From: Bacteroidota bacterium
GTDB lineage: Bacteria; Bacteroidota; Rhodothermia; Rhodothermales; UBA10348
Reading direction: 5' to 3'
Assembly: GCA_022567305.1 (NCBI GenBank)
Contig: JADFHF010000033.1
Span: 1 to 41,599 of the forward strand
Length of the DNA stretch: 41,599 bases
This document shows, one piece after another, positions 34,080-41,599 of this stretch (its first letter is position 1; each line of letters begins with the position of its first letter). A program made the position numbers and the translations under genes. The notes beneath the pieces are model-generated. The model had not been told where the DNA came from and made no database searches. It saw only the letters and a program-made list of their open reading frames with translations.

Positions 34080-35678
34080 TCAACTCTTCTTGATGATATG
34101 TGCTGCCGCACATTTCCCCGGCAGCCCCGTCCCCGCTCCTCCGGGGTGCACACCGGCACCACACAGAAACAATCCGTCTATCGGCGTTTCATATCGAAAC
34201 CATCCAGGTACGGGTCGCATGTAGAAAAGCTGATCCAGAGCGAGATCGACGTGATACAGACAGCCATTGGTTAGCCCGAATCGCTCCTCCAGGTCCGGAG
34301 GCGTCTCGACCTGGCGATGAATGACACTGCCCTTGAGACCGGGAGCATGCCTGTCCAGTATGGATACAATACGATCGCCTATTTCTTCCCTGGCATCCTG
34401 CCAGATCTGTCCTTGTAGCTTGGTAGGTGTGAACTGGGCCCATACGTGCATGATGTGTTTATCCGCAGGTGCCAATGTCGGGTCGAGCACACTCGGGATG
34501 GATGCCATCAGGTATGGTTTTTCGGGAAGTGTGCCATACTTAGCCGCATCGAATGCGCGCTCGAAATATTCGAGCGATCCCCCAATCTGAATTCTTCCGG
34601 ATATGGATTTGCCACCTTCCGGCGTGCCCTGGAACTGGGGCATTCGGTCGAGAGCAAGACGCACGATCGTTACGCTTCCGCTGGATCGGATCTGACCAAT
34701 CTTTTCTAGAAAATCGGGATCGAGCCACTCGGGTCCGGTCAGTCGTTCAAATGTCGTTCGGGGGTCGAGGGCCGAGACCACACGGCGCGCCTGAATCTCT
34801 TCACCGCTCTCGAGTACGACACCCGTACACTTCCCCGCGTCGACTAGAATCTTGTGAACGTTGGCGTTCAGCCTGATTTCCGCTCCGGCTTCCGTCGCAA
34901 CAGCGGCTACCGCATCGGTAAAAGCACCGGGTCCTCCGCCTACAAAAACGGCAGTTCGATTCAGTCCGTCGGCCCAATGCGGACTGTGGTGCAACAGCCC
35001 GTACGCCGAGCCCGCGCTTCGTGGACCCAGCCACGATCCCTTCAGCGCGGTGGCGGCAATCATGGCCTTCAGTGCTTCCGACTCGAACCGTTCGTCGAGG
35101 ACGTCCTGAATCGTCATGGGAAGAAATCTCAACGCTTCCGGCATTTCGTCCTTCCCTAGTTTTCTGAGCGACCACCCAAGTTTCAAGAGGTTAAACGCTC
35201 CCGACAACGCGTTGGATGATGGATCTGCGAGCGGCTGTGTAAGCGCAGAATCCAGGGCCCTGCTCACATGCAGGAGAAATGCGTTTAGCTCTCGAAATGC
35301 TTTTGCGTCCGTCTCGGAGAAGAGAGCCACCTGATCCGCTATAGAGCCGTTCGAATCGAAATACAGGCATTTCTCATCTTCCGACGCGAGAATCAGACCC
35401 CCACCGCGAATCATCCGAATTCTGTGTTCACTCAGCTCCAGATCTTCAATAATCAACGGATGGACAAGCTCGATCGAATCGATGGCTGCGGGGCCGACAT
35501 ATCCGGGAGCAATTTCGACGGTCCCCATGGTCCCTCCCGTCCGATCCGCCTTCTCCAATATGACAACAGATCGCCCGGCTTTTGCCAGGTATGCCGCCGT
35601 CACCAGTCCGTTGAGCCCGGCACCAATAATTGCGATATCAACCGTTCTGCTCACAGTTGTGCTCACAGCCATACTCAT
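34080..35678 (-). CDS. FAD-dependent oxidoreductase, PYROXD2/phytoene-desaturase-like (copy 2)
   Basis: 532 residues from ATG 35678, whose ATGA overlaps the stop of the upstream paralogue. The FAD-binding Rossmann motif is IAIIGAGLNGLVTAAYLAKA followed by GRSVVILEK and RTGGTMGTVEIAPGY. The middle carries GPRSAGSAYGLLHH and GGGPGAFTDAVAAVATEAGA, and the C-terminal FAD contact is LFLCGAGVHPGGAGTGLPG. The layout fits the PYROXD2/CrtI-type amine-oxidase-like flavoproteins; the substrate is unknown. It is paralogous to the gene before it, with matching blocks along its length. Confidence 0.9.
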   Translation of the reverse strand: MSMAVSTTVSRTVDIAIIGAGLNGLVTAAYLAKAGRSVVILEKADRTGGTMGTVEIAPGYVGPAAIDSIELVHPLIIEDLELSEHRIRMIRGGGLILASEDEKCLYFDSNGSIADQVALFSETDAKAFRELNAFLLHVSRALDSALTQPLADPSSNALSGAFNLLKLGWSLRKLGKDEMPEALRFLPMTIQDVLDERFESEALKAMIAATALKGSWLGPRSAGSAYGLLHHSPHWADGLNRTAVFVGGGPGAFTDAVAAVATEAGAEIRLNANVHKILVDAGKCTGVVLESGEEIQARRVVSALDPRTTFERLTGPEWLDPDFLEKIGQIRSSGSVTIVRLALDRMPQFQGTPEGGKSISGRIQIGGSLEYFERAFDAAKYGTLPEKPYLMASIPSVLDPTLAPADKHIMHVWAQFTPTKLQGQIWQDAREEIGDRIVSILDRHAPGLKGSVIHRQVETPPDLEERFGLTNGCLYHVDLALDQLFYMRPVPGWFRYETPIDGLFLCGAGVHPGGAGTGLPGKCAAAHIIKKS

Positions 35679-37273
35679 CTTCCCTTCGCAAGAATCTCGC
35701 GTGCCGCAAGCTGACCCGGGGCGCCCATCACGCCTCCTCCAGGATGAGATCCGGAACCGCACATGAAGAGTCCCCGGACCGGTGTCGAATATCCCGCCGT
35801 CCCGGGTGTGGGTCTCAGGAAGAAGAGTTGATCCAGCGACAGTTCGCCGTGAAAAATATTCCCTTCGGTCAGGCCAAATGTCTGCTCCAGATCCCAGGGT
35901 GAGATAACCTGTCGGTGCAATAGGATATCCTTCAGATTGGGTACGTATTCCGACAGCGTATCAATGACGGCATCACCGAACGCCTCCCTTTCATTTGGCC
36001 AAGTGGCGCCATCGGCCAGGTCATAGGGAGCGTACTGGACGAATATCGACATGACATGTTTTCCGGGCGGAGCCATCGAAGGATCGATCATCGAGGGAAT
36101 GATTATGTCGAGATACGGGCGCCGGGAAAATCGTCCGTACTTGGCGTCGTCGTATGCGCGTTCTACGTAGTCGATACTGGGACTGATCGACATGGCACCT
36201 GCGAGATACGGATGTGTGGGCTCGCCGCGTTGGCGGATCGACTCAAGACATGAAAATTCGGGCAGCGCATCCAGCGAGAGGTTTACCTTCCCGGAGGATC
36301 CCCGGAATTTAAATCGATCAATATGTTGGAGAAAATCATCTTCAAGGTGTTCCGGCTCTACCAATTTTCTGAACGTGAGTCTTGGATCGACACTTGAAAC
36401 CACGAGGGATGCCTCTATTTCTTCTCCTCCCTCAATGACCACACCGTGGGCTTCGCCGTTCTTTACGAGAATCTGTTCGATCGGTGCTTCCGTTCGAATC
36501 TCAGCGCCGAACGAGCGGGCGGCACCGGCCAGGGCTTCTGCCAGACCTCCCATCCCCCCTCGCGGAAATCCCCAGGCGCGAAACTGCCCGTCGATCTCGC
36601 CCATGTAGTGATGGAGCATCACATACGCCGACCCCGGAGACCGCGGGCCCATGAAGGTCCCGATGACTCCACTGGCCGAGAGGGTGCCCTGCAACACAGG
36701 CGTTTCGAAGTATTGCTCGACGAAATCGGCCGAGCTCATCGTCATGAGCTTCGCCAGATCGAACAGATACTCCTCTTTTTTTCCGAAATCGGCGGCAATT
36801 CGTCGAAGATGATTCAGATTTTTCGGGGACAGCGACGTTGGGCTGGGCGAGGGAGTGCTGAGCATAGGCCGAACGGCCATAGCCAGATGGTACATCAGCT
36901 GCCCGAACCGGTCGTACGCCTCCGCATCCTTTGGCGAATGGCGCATCAATTCGTGACGGGTATCACCGGCGTCGTGCCAGCGCATCAGGTAGTCGCCACT
37001 GAGGAGCGGCGACATCGTACCGTCAAGCGGAAGTAGTTCGTAACCGTGGGCGGGTAGATTCAGATCCGAGATAATCTCCGGTCGGAAAAGACTGACCACG
37101 TAAGAGCATACGGAGTATTTGAAGCCCGGATAGATCTCTTCTGTGACCGTCGCACCACCGACGAGATGCCGGCGTTCCAAAACCAGAACCGACCTCCCGG
37201 CCTTTGCGAGATACGCGGCGCAGATCATCCCGTTGTGTCCGGCCCCAATAACGACCGCGCCGTATTTCTTCAT
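35675..37273 (-). CDS. FAD-dependent oxidoreductase, PYROXD2/phytoene-desaturase-like (copy 1)
   Basis: 532 residues. N-terminal FAD motif VVIGAGHNGMICAAYLAKAG with GRSVLVLERRHLVGGATVTE. Then come GPRSPGSAYVMLHHYMGEID, GGMGGLAEALAGAARSFGAE and the C-terminal LFMCGSGSHPGGGVMGAPGQ. These are the blocks of the PYROXD2 group. Its length is the same as the downstream paralogue, and the two overlap by 4 bp (ATGA), so they are translated together. It may form a heterodimer with copy 2, which is inference. The gene is divergent from a GcvT-like gene, with a 116-bp gap holding a palindromic operator candidate. Confidence 0.91.
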   Translation of the reverse strand: MKKYGAVVIGAGHNGMICAAYLAKAGRSVLVLERRHLVGGATVTEEIYPGFKYSVCSYVVSLFRPEIISDLNLPAHGYELLPLDGTMSPLLSGDYLMRWHDAGDTRHELMRHSPKDAEAYDRFGQLMYHLAMAVRPMLSTPSPSPTSLSPKNLNHLRRIAADFGKKEEYLFDLAKLMTMSSADFVEQYFETPVLQGTLSASGVIGTFMGPRSPGSAYVMLHHYMGEIDGQFRAWGFPRGGMGGLAEALAGAARSFGAEIRTEAPIEQILVKNGEAHGVVIEGGEEIEASLVVSSVDPRLTFRKLVEPEHLEDDFLQHIDRFKFRGSSGKVNLSLDALPEFSCLESIRQRGEPTHPYLAGAMSISPSIDYVERAYDDAKYGRFSRRPYLDIIIPSMIDPSMAPPGKHVMSIFVQYAPYDLADGATWPNEREAFGDAVIDTLSEYVPNLKDILLHRQVISPWDLEQTFGLTEGNIFHGELSLDQLFFLRPTPGTAGYSTPVRGLFMCGSGSHPGGGVMGAPGQLAAREILAKGR

Positions 37274-37316
37274 GTTAGGCGCGGGTGATGAGCGAAGAAG
37301 TACATTCTAAAACGGG

Positions 37317-37350
37317 TTGTTGTCTTTCTGATAATTCCATATAATGGAAT
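37317..37350 (+). promoter_or_regulatory. Putative sigma70-type promoter with palindromic operator over the -10 box
   Basis: TTGTTG (37317-37322), a 17-bp spacer and TATAAT (37340-37345) form a near-consensus promoter pointing to the GcvT-like gene. The -10 lies inside a perfect 7-bp inverted repeat with 3-nt spacer, ATTCCAT-ATA-ATGGAAT (37334-37350). IclR-family regulators bind similar short palindromes, and an IclR gene is second in the + strand operon. A repressor here could block the + strand promoter and perhaps the divergent oxidoreductase promoter too. Confidence 0.65.
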
Positions 37351-37389
37351 GATCACCACAATACGGAATAGCCTAATTCTCTGCAACTC

Positions 37390-38583
37390 ATGTCAACCGG
37401 AACCGCTTTTCATAATCGAACGGAGACGCTGTGCCGAAGCCGGGCGTGGCGTCGATGGTCGGGCTTCTCTGTCGCTAGCACGTATAACGATTTCGCACAG
37501 CCGGAGTACGCAGCCATTCGGCATTCAGCAGCGCTGATCGATGTATCTCCACTCTTCAAATATTTTGTCAAAGGACCGGATGCCGTTCATCTTACCAATC
37601 GAGTGTTCACGCAGAACACGGCCAAAATGCAGAGTGGTCAGATCGTTTATACCCCCTGGTGTGACCCGGACGGAAGTGTGCGTCAGGAGGGGACCGTTTT
37701 TCGTCTCGCTGAAAACGCGTATCAGGTCTGCACCGTAGAGCCTGCACTGGGATGGCTGAATCGAAACGCCGTCAGTCTCGACGTGAAGATCTACGATCGA
37801 TCGAAGGCGCTAGCCACGCTCGCGCTTCAAGGCCCCACCTCGCGAGCCGTATTGCGGGATCTCGCAACACCAGAAATCGATGATCTTCGCTTCTTTCGGT
37901 GGCTTGAATCAGAAATCGCGGAGATCCCTGTAATGATCTCGAGAACAGGGTATACGGGTGATTTGGGGTATGAAATCTGGATTCCGAGCGAACATGCAAT
38001 CCGAGTCTGGGATGCTCTGATGGTTGGAGGCGCTCCGCACTCGATCACGCCATGCGGTCTGGCGGCGATGGATATTGCCAGAGTCGAAGCCGGATTTGTC
38101 CTTCTGAATGTAGACTATATCAGTTCCGAGTCGGCCATACTCCCGCATCACAAAATGTCTCCGTACGAATTGGGTTTGGGATGGGCCGTGAAACTGGATA
38201 AGGGTTGCAATTTTGTAGGACGGGATGCTTTGTTGGTGGAGAAGGAAAAACCGAAAGGCAATCGGCTTGTCGGCCTGGAATTAGAGTGGCCCCCTCTGGA
38301 AGAGATCTATCTACGCGCCGGAATTATGCCCGACCTACCACTTGAGCCATGTCGGGAACCGGTCCCTGTCTACAGTCGCGATGGCAAACATATCGGCCGC
38401 GCGACGACCAGAGTCTGGTCGACGCTCCTGAAGAAGTATCTGGCTCTTGCCACGATCAAGTCCGAATTTGCCAAGCCGGGTACAATGGTCCAGATGGAGC
38501 TCACGGTCGACTTCAAACGCACTTCGGCTCCTGCTCGGATCGCTAAAACACCCTTCTTTCGGCCGGACCGAATGCGAGCATGA
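37390..38583 (+). CDS. GcvT-like aminomethyltransferase/demethylase family protein
   Basis: 397 residues of the folate-binding GcvT fold, whose members move one-carbon groups to tetrahydrofolate. Visible blocks are AAIRHSAALIDVSPLFKYFV, LATLALQGPTSRAVLRDLA, SRTGYTGDLGYEIWIPSEHA, GLAAMDIARVEAGFVLLNVD and SPYELGLGWAVKLDK. The C-terminal beta domain has IGRATTRVWSTLLKKYLALA. The loop where glycine-cleavage T proteins have a DDL-type Asp reads SVRQEGTVFRL, and no H- or P-protein genes are near. It is therefore probably a demethylase or related enzyme with another methylated substrate. It overlaps the IclR gene (ATGA) and is divergent from two FAD oxidoreductases. Confidence 0.88.
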   Translation: MSTGTAFHNRTETLCRSRAWRRWSGFSVASTYNDFAQPEYAAIRHSAALIDVSPLFKYFVKGPDAVHLTNRVFTQNTAKMQSGQIVYTPWCDPDGSVRQEGTVFRLAENAYQVCTVEPALGWLNRNAVSLDVKIYDRSKALATLALQGPTSRAVLRDLATPEIDDLRFFRWLESEIAEIPVMISRTGYTGDLGYEIWIPSEHAIRVWDALMVGGAPHSITPCGLAAMDIARVEAGFVLLNVDYISSESAILPHHKMSPYELGLGWAVKLDKGCNFVGRDALLVEKEKPKGNRLVGLELEWPPLEEIYLRAGIMPDLPLEPCREPVPVYSRDGKHIGRATTRVWSTLLKKYLALATIKSEFAKPGTMVQMELTVDFKRTSAPARIAKTPFFRPDRMRA

Positions 38584-39383
38584 TGAACGATCCCGCATCT
38601 GTAATAGTACGGGGTCCGCGTCCACCGAGCGGCACCCAGGCGGTCGTCCGCGCCATCCATTTGCTGAAAACCGTCTCGCAGAGCTCGCATCCCTTGAGCC
38701 TGGACGATCTTTCGAATGAGCTGGGGCTCTCGAAACCCACCGCGCATCGGATCTTGTCGGCGCTGATCAGTGAGGGAATGGTTCGCCAGGATCCGGCAAC
38801 GCGCTGTTTCGCTCCCGGTCCCGAGTCGCTGGCTCTGAGTGCGAATGCGATCCGACAGCATGATCTGCGCTCTCTGGCTCGTCCGGTACTCGAAAAACTC
38901 GTTCTGCAGTATGGAGAAACTGCGACATTGGAGATCCGAGTTGGTTCGGAAATGCTCATCCTGGACGAGGTTGTGAGTTCACAACTCGTTGGGGCGCAAG
39001 CGGAAATTGGTACGCGCTGGCCCATATATGCGACATCGTCGGGTAAAATTGCGCTTTCGACACTGAGTCCGACGGAAATATCAGCGTATCTAAAGCTCGC
39101 TAGGCAAGCGCTCACCGATCGAACCCTTGTCTCTAAGAAAAAATTGCTCGACGAACTCGATCGAGCTCAAAAAGACGGCTATGCCATAGTCGAAGGAGAG
39201 CTCCAGATGGGTTTTAGCGCAGTGAGCGCCGCAATTGGGGACGAAAATGGCCGAGCACTAGCCACACTCAGCATCGGAGGACCGGGCGACCGGCTGAACC
39301 GGTCAACGCTGCGTCGTCTTGGGTCCGTGCTGTGTGAAGAGGCCCAAGAGCTGGAACGACCCGGTCGGGTCATGGCAGGTTAG
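38580..39383 (+). CDS. IclR family transcriptional regulator
   Basis: 267 residues. The N-terminal winged helix-turn-helix (about 18-80) reads QAVVRAIHLLKTVSQSSHPL, then SLDDLSNELGLSKPTAHRIL and a wing. The C-terminal IclR effector domain (about 95-260) has ATLEIRVGSEMLILDEVVSS, the TRWPIYATSSGKIALSTLS block and DGYAIVEGELQMGFSAVSAA. Its ATG overlaps the stop of the GcvT-like gene (ATGA), so it is translated with it. It most likely controls this cluster through the palindrome at 37334-37350. Confidence 0.93.
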   Translation: MMNDPASVIVRGPRPPSGTQAVVRAIHLLKTVSQSSHPLSLDDLSNELGLSKPTAHRILSALISEGMVRQDPATRCFAPGPESLALSANAIRQHDLRSLARPVLEKLVLQYGETATLEIRVGSEMLILDEVVSSQLVGAQAEIGTRWPIYATSSGKIALSTLSPTEISAYLKLARQALTDRTLVSKKKLLDELDRAQKDGYAIVEGELQMGFSAVSAAIGDENGRALATLSIGGPGDRLNRSTLRRLGSVLCEEAQELERPGRVMAG

Positions 39384-39514
39384 CTTTCGGATGCTCGTGC
39401 AGGGATGAACTGATCTCGAGCGCGTTATCTCTAAGCGGTGTTGATTAAGGTACCCAACCCCGGTTTGATTTTCTCAGCCACGTATCGAATCTATTGTTGT
39501 TGGATATAGAAAGA

Positions 39515-41599
39515 CTACGACTGAGGTTCAGCGATTGGGCGCTTTAGTATAGCGTCGAGTTGCTCTCGTGCCTCAACGACGTATTTCTGAAGCTCCGGAT
39601 CGGCGTCACGCCAGAGATCGATAAATCGCTCATAGAAATCGATGGCCTTTTTCTCATCGCCGAGAGCCTCGTAAATCTGGGCGCGGCGAAGATAGGCTGG
39701 TCCGATAACGTAAAGCCCACCAACGTCAAAACCGCTCAAAAATGAGAGGTATATAGGCAGTGCCTCTTCAAGGCGACCGGCTTCGTATAAAAGCTCGGCT
39801 TTGATATATCGGCCGTAGAGCTGCGAATAGAGAGGAGATCCCCATGAGTCCCAAAATACCGGAAATGGGACAGCTGCGGAATCGAACAATTGAAGAGCCG
39901 TATCCATGTCGTCCGCCCGAACAGCTTGCAAGGCCCGAAGCGTCGTCGTAACAAGATTGGAAAGATCTTGACCAGAACCGGCCTCATTTTCCGCTGCATC
40001 GTTCACGAGGCCGGCCAGTGTATCGTCATCCTCCATTCGAAACGCGAGGAGACCCAGAAGGTACGTTTTAAGGGCGCCCTGACGATGTTCATGCGTGAAG
40101 GAAAATCGAGCAACTTCAGTCGTATCCCAGGAGATAACCTCATCTCGAATACGGATTAACTGATCATCATAAAGAGGCGAGAAGGGCAGCGTGGCGGAGT
40201 TGACTCGTCGAAACAGATTTGTGCCAAAGGTCTCCATTCCCGGATATAGCCTTAACGAGTCGAGCATTCTGAACCGACCCCGGGCCGATTCAAGTCGCAG
40301 CCTAAGATTCGAACGCACGGGTTCATCCATAAATTTTGTAGCTCGATACGCCCCGTGTATATCTTCAACGAGGGTGAGAATAAGACGTATATTTCTGTAG
40401 TAATTCGCGCGAGCAAGCGAATCAATAAATGGCCCGCGTTCCTTAGCCTCGACCAGCTCCATTCGCCTAAATGTCTGCTCCAGCTCATCGGGTGGTCGTC
40501 CCGCCAGCGAATCTTCGATCCGATGAAGCTCGGTCATTCGCTCAACATCGCGATCATACTTAGCAAATTGGTATAGATGGCCCATCATATGCGATAGGTC
40601 GCCAGCGGTGTTGAACCCCGCCTCGAGATAGGGACGAGATTCGTCTGCCGATCGTCCTCGCGGTGGGTTGTAGTGAAATAGGAAATCGCCGTATCGCTGC
40701 AGTCCAAAACCGTCGTCGGGATACACCTTCAGAAAGTTTAGATAATGCTGTTCAGCCGTATCCGCGTCACCTTCTATCTTGGCAGCAACCTCGGCGTCGA
40801 TCAAATAACGGAATGCTGTTTTGACTCTGCCTGCATGACGCGCAGCTTGCCGAAGGGGCTTCAGGCCGTCTTCTATCGAGCGGGGAAAGCTAATATTGGT
40901 CTGAGAAAGCATGAAGGCGGCCAGCGCAAACGTGGAATCGAACTCGAGCGCTCTTTCGAGGGCTTCTTCTGCATCCAGGTTCTTTCCTTCCCTCAGTCGA
41001 GCCGTCCCAATCAGATACAGTTTGAATGCTTCGGGAGAATCGGTGGTCTGGGAAGCCAGGCTTGGAAGCACCAGGTTTGGACGTTTCAGGATCGAACCGA
41101 CGATGCCCTGAGCCAGCGTGTCTGCGATCGCCTGTAAACGCGGCTCACCGGTCAATTCGAGTCTTCTGAGTTCCACCGGTTCACCGCCAACCTTGTAGAG
41201 CCGGGTCGTTACGCTGACTACCTGATCTACCTTTGAAATAGTTCCGAGAACAAACCACCCAGCTCCATTTCGTTCGGCGATCTGCGCCGCCACGTCCGGG
41301 TCTTCCGAAGCCGAGAAGTCACCTTTCAGCTGATTTGATATTCTATTCGGATCAAAGCTTCGCACTTCTTCTGATCCCTGAACTGCAAAATGAATCGCAT
41401 TGACCATTTCCTCGCGCCATGGAAGGAGCTCTTCGCTGCCGCGGACCTGGAATGGGAGTATGACGACTTTTCTGTCATCGATCCCTGGCGAGGCGGGATC
41501 GCCGGGGCGAATAGCGATCCACCAGACAAGAAACAGCGCTGCAGCGATCGTCATACCACCTAAGACGAATCGAGAAAAGCGTGATCTGGGCGCTTGATC
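39515..41599 (-). CDS. TPR sensor protein, C-terminal part (likely Ser/Thr-kinase-type; 5' end outside window)
   Basis: The frame stays open to the right edge (DQAPRSRFSRFVLGGMTIAA), so the ATG at 41554 is probably internal and the true start lies outside. A membrane helix (about 41565-41505, TIAAALFLVWWIAIRPG) is followed by a TolB-N-like domain (KVVILPFQVRGSEELLPWRE through GAGWFVLGTISKVDQVVSVT). A long series of TPR-like helix pairs then runs to the end, for example EALERALEFDSTFALAAFML and RRAQIYEALGDEKKAIDFYE. This order is typical of bacterial Ser/Thr protein kinases with a TPR sensor half. The kinase domain itself is not visible, so that part is inference. Confidence 0.82.
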   Translation of the reverse strand, partial: DQAPRSRFSRFVLGGMTIAAALFLVWWIAIRPGDPASPGIDDRKVVILPFQVRGSEELLPWREEMVNAIHFAVQGSEEVRSFDPNRISNQLKGDFSASEDPDVAAQIAERNGAGWFVLGTISKVDQVVSVTTRLYKVGGEPVELRRLELTGEPRLQAIADTLAQGIVGSILKRPNLVLPSLASQTTDSPEAFKLYLIGTARLREGKNLDAEEALERALEFDSTFALAAFMLSQTNISFPRSIEDGLKPLRQAARHAGRVKTAFRYLIDAEVAAKIEGDADTAEQHYLNFLKVYPDDGFGLQRYGDFLFHYNPPRGRSADESRPYLEAGFNTAGDLSHMMGHLYQFAKYDRDVERMTELHRIEDSLAGRPPDELEQTFRRMELVEAKERGPFIDSLARANYYRNIRLILTLVEDIHGAYRATKFMDEPVRSNLRLRLESARGRFRMLDSLRLYPGMETFGTNLFRRVNSATLPFSPLYDDQLIRIRDEVISWDTTEVARFSFTHEHRQGALKTYLLGLLAFRMEDDDTLAGLVNDAAENEAGSGQDLSNLVTTTLRALQAVRADDMDTALQLFDSAAVPFPVFWDSWGSPLYSQLYGRYIKAELLYEAGRLEEALPIYLSFLSGFDVGGLYVIGPAYLRRAQIYEALGDEKKAIDFYERFIDLWRDADPELQKYVVEAREQLDAILKRPIAEPQS

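Noticed and set aside
34553-36608. Several long + strand frames opposite the FAD oxidoreductases
   Set aside because: Typical antisense shadows of GC-rich genes; the minus-strand products have complete FAD motifs.

Overview
The window looks like a chromosomal segment of a Gram-negative, Bacteroidota-related bacterium, most likely of the Rhodothermota/Balneolota branch. This placement is an inference. It rests on a type III glutamine synthetase, SPII lipoproteins and outer-membrane barrels, a fused KorA plus KorB oxidoreductase, bS21, few clear Shine-Dalgarno sites, roughly balanced GC content and a serine/threonine-kinase-type TPR protein. I see no phage, insertion sequence or CRISPR array. 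Most of the segment is housekeeping DNA with several accessory patches.

Layout. 1-4.5 kb: the 3' end of sucA, convergent with rpsU, then a + strand run of rdgB, dtd, moaA, moaC (molybdopterin synthesis) and floA. 4.4-10.3 kb (minus): a CNNM/CorC membrane protein, a crotonase, a three-gene membrane/coiled-coil module (two-TM coiled-coil protein, a PspA-tail paralogue, PspA) and a pyrimidine nucleoside phosphorylase. 10.8-12.8 kb: a secreted protein, an ECF sigma factor and an anti-sigma factor whose outer domain resembles YCII. 13-16.5 kb (minus): bL31 and korB/korA. 16.7-21 kb: apaG, thyA-folA, then purB with an ECF sigma factor. 21.2-25.3 kb: a subtilase lipoprotein with a strong terminator, glnN and an Lrp/AsnC regulator. 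At 25.5 kb: a CAU-anticodon tRNA, probably tRNA-Ile2. 25.7-34 kb: a looser region with a Wzi-like barrel, small uncharacterised genes, a SRPBCC-like exported protein cut by one in-frame stop, an MscS channel, a lipoprotein/barrel pair and a decayed formylglycine-generating-enzyme-like gene. 34-39.4 kb: two tandem FAD oxidoreductases divergent from a GcvT-like protein and an IclR regulator, with a perfect palindrome over the shared promoter. 39.5 kb to the right edge: the C-terminal part of a TPR sensor/kinase-type protein.

The most interesting points are: (1) the ECF sigma/anti-sigma pair in which a YCII-like domain sits outside the membrane; (2) PspA next to a free-standing copy of its C-terminal half and a two-TM coiled-coil protein; (3) the divergent FAD oxidoreductase/GcvT/IclR cluster with a palindromic operator candidate covering a -10 box. 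Smaller curiosities are a 36-bp tandem duplication that repeats the last codons and stop of purB, a 12-bp x5 in-frame repeat abutting the folA start, and two decaying genes. All family calls come from reading the sequence; no database search was run.
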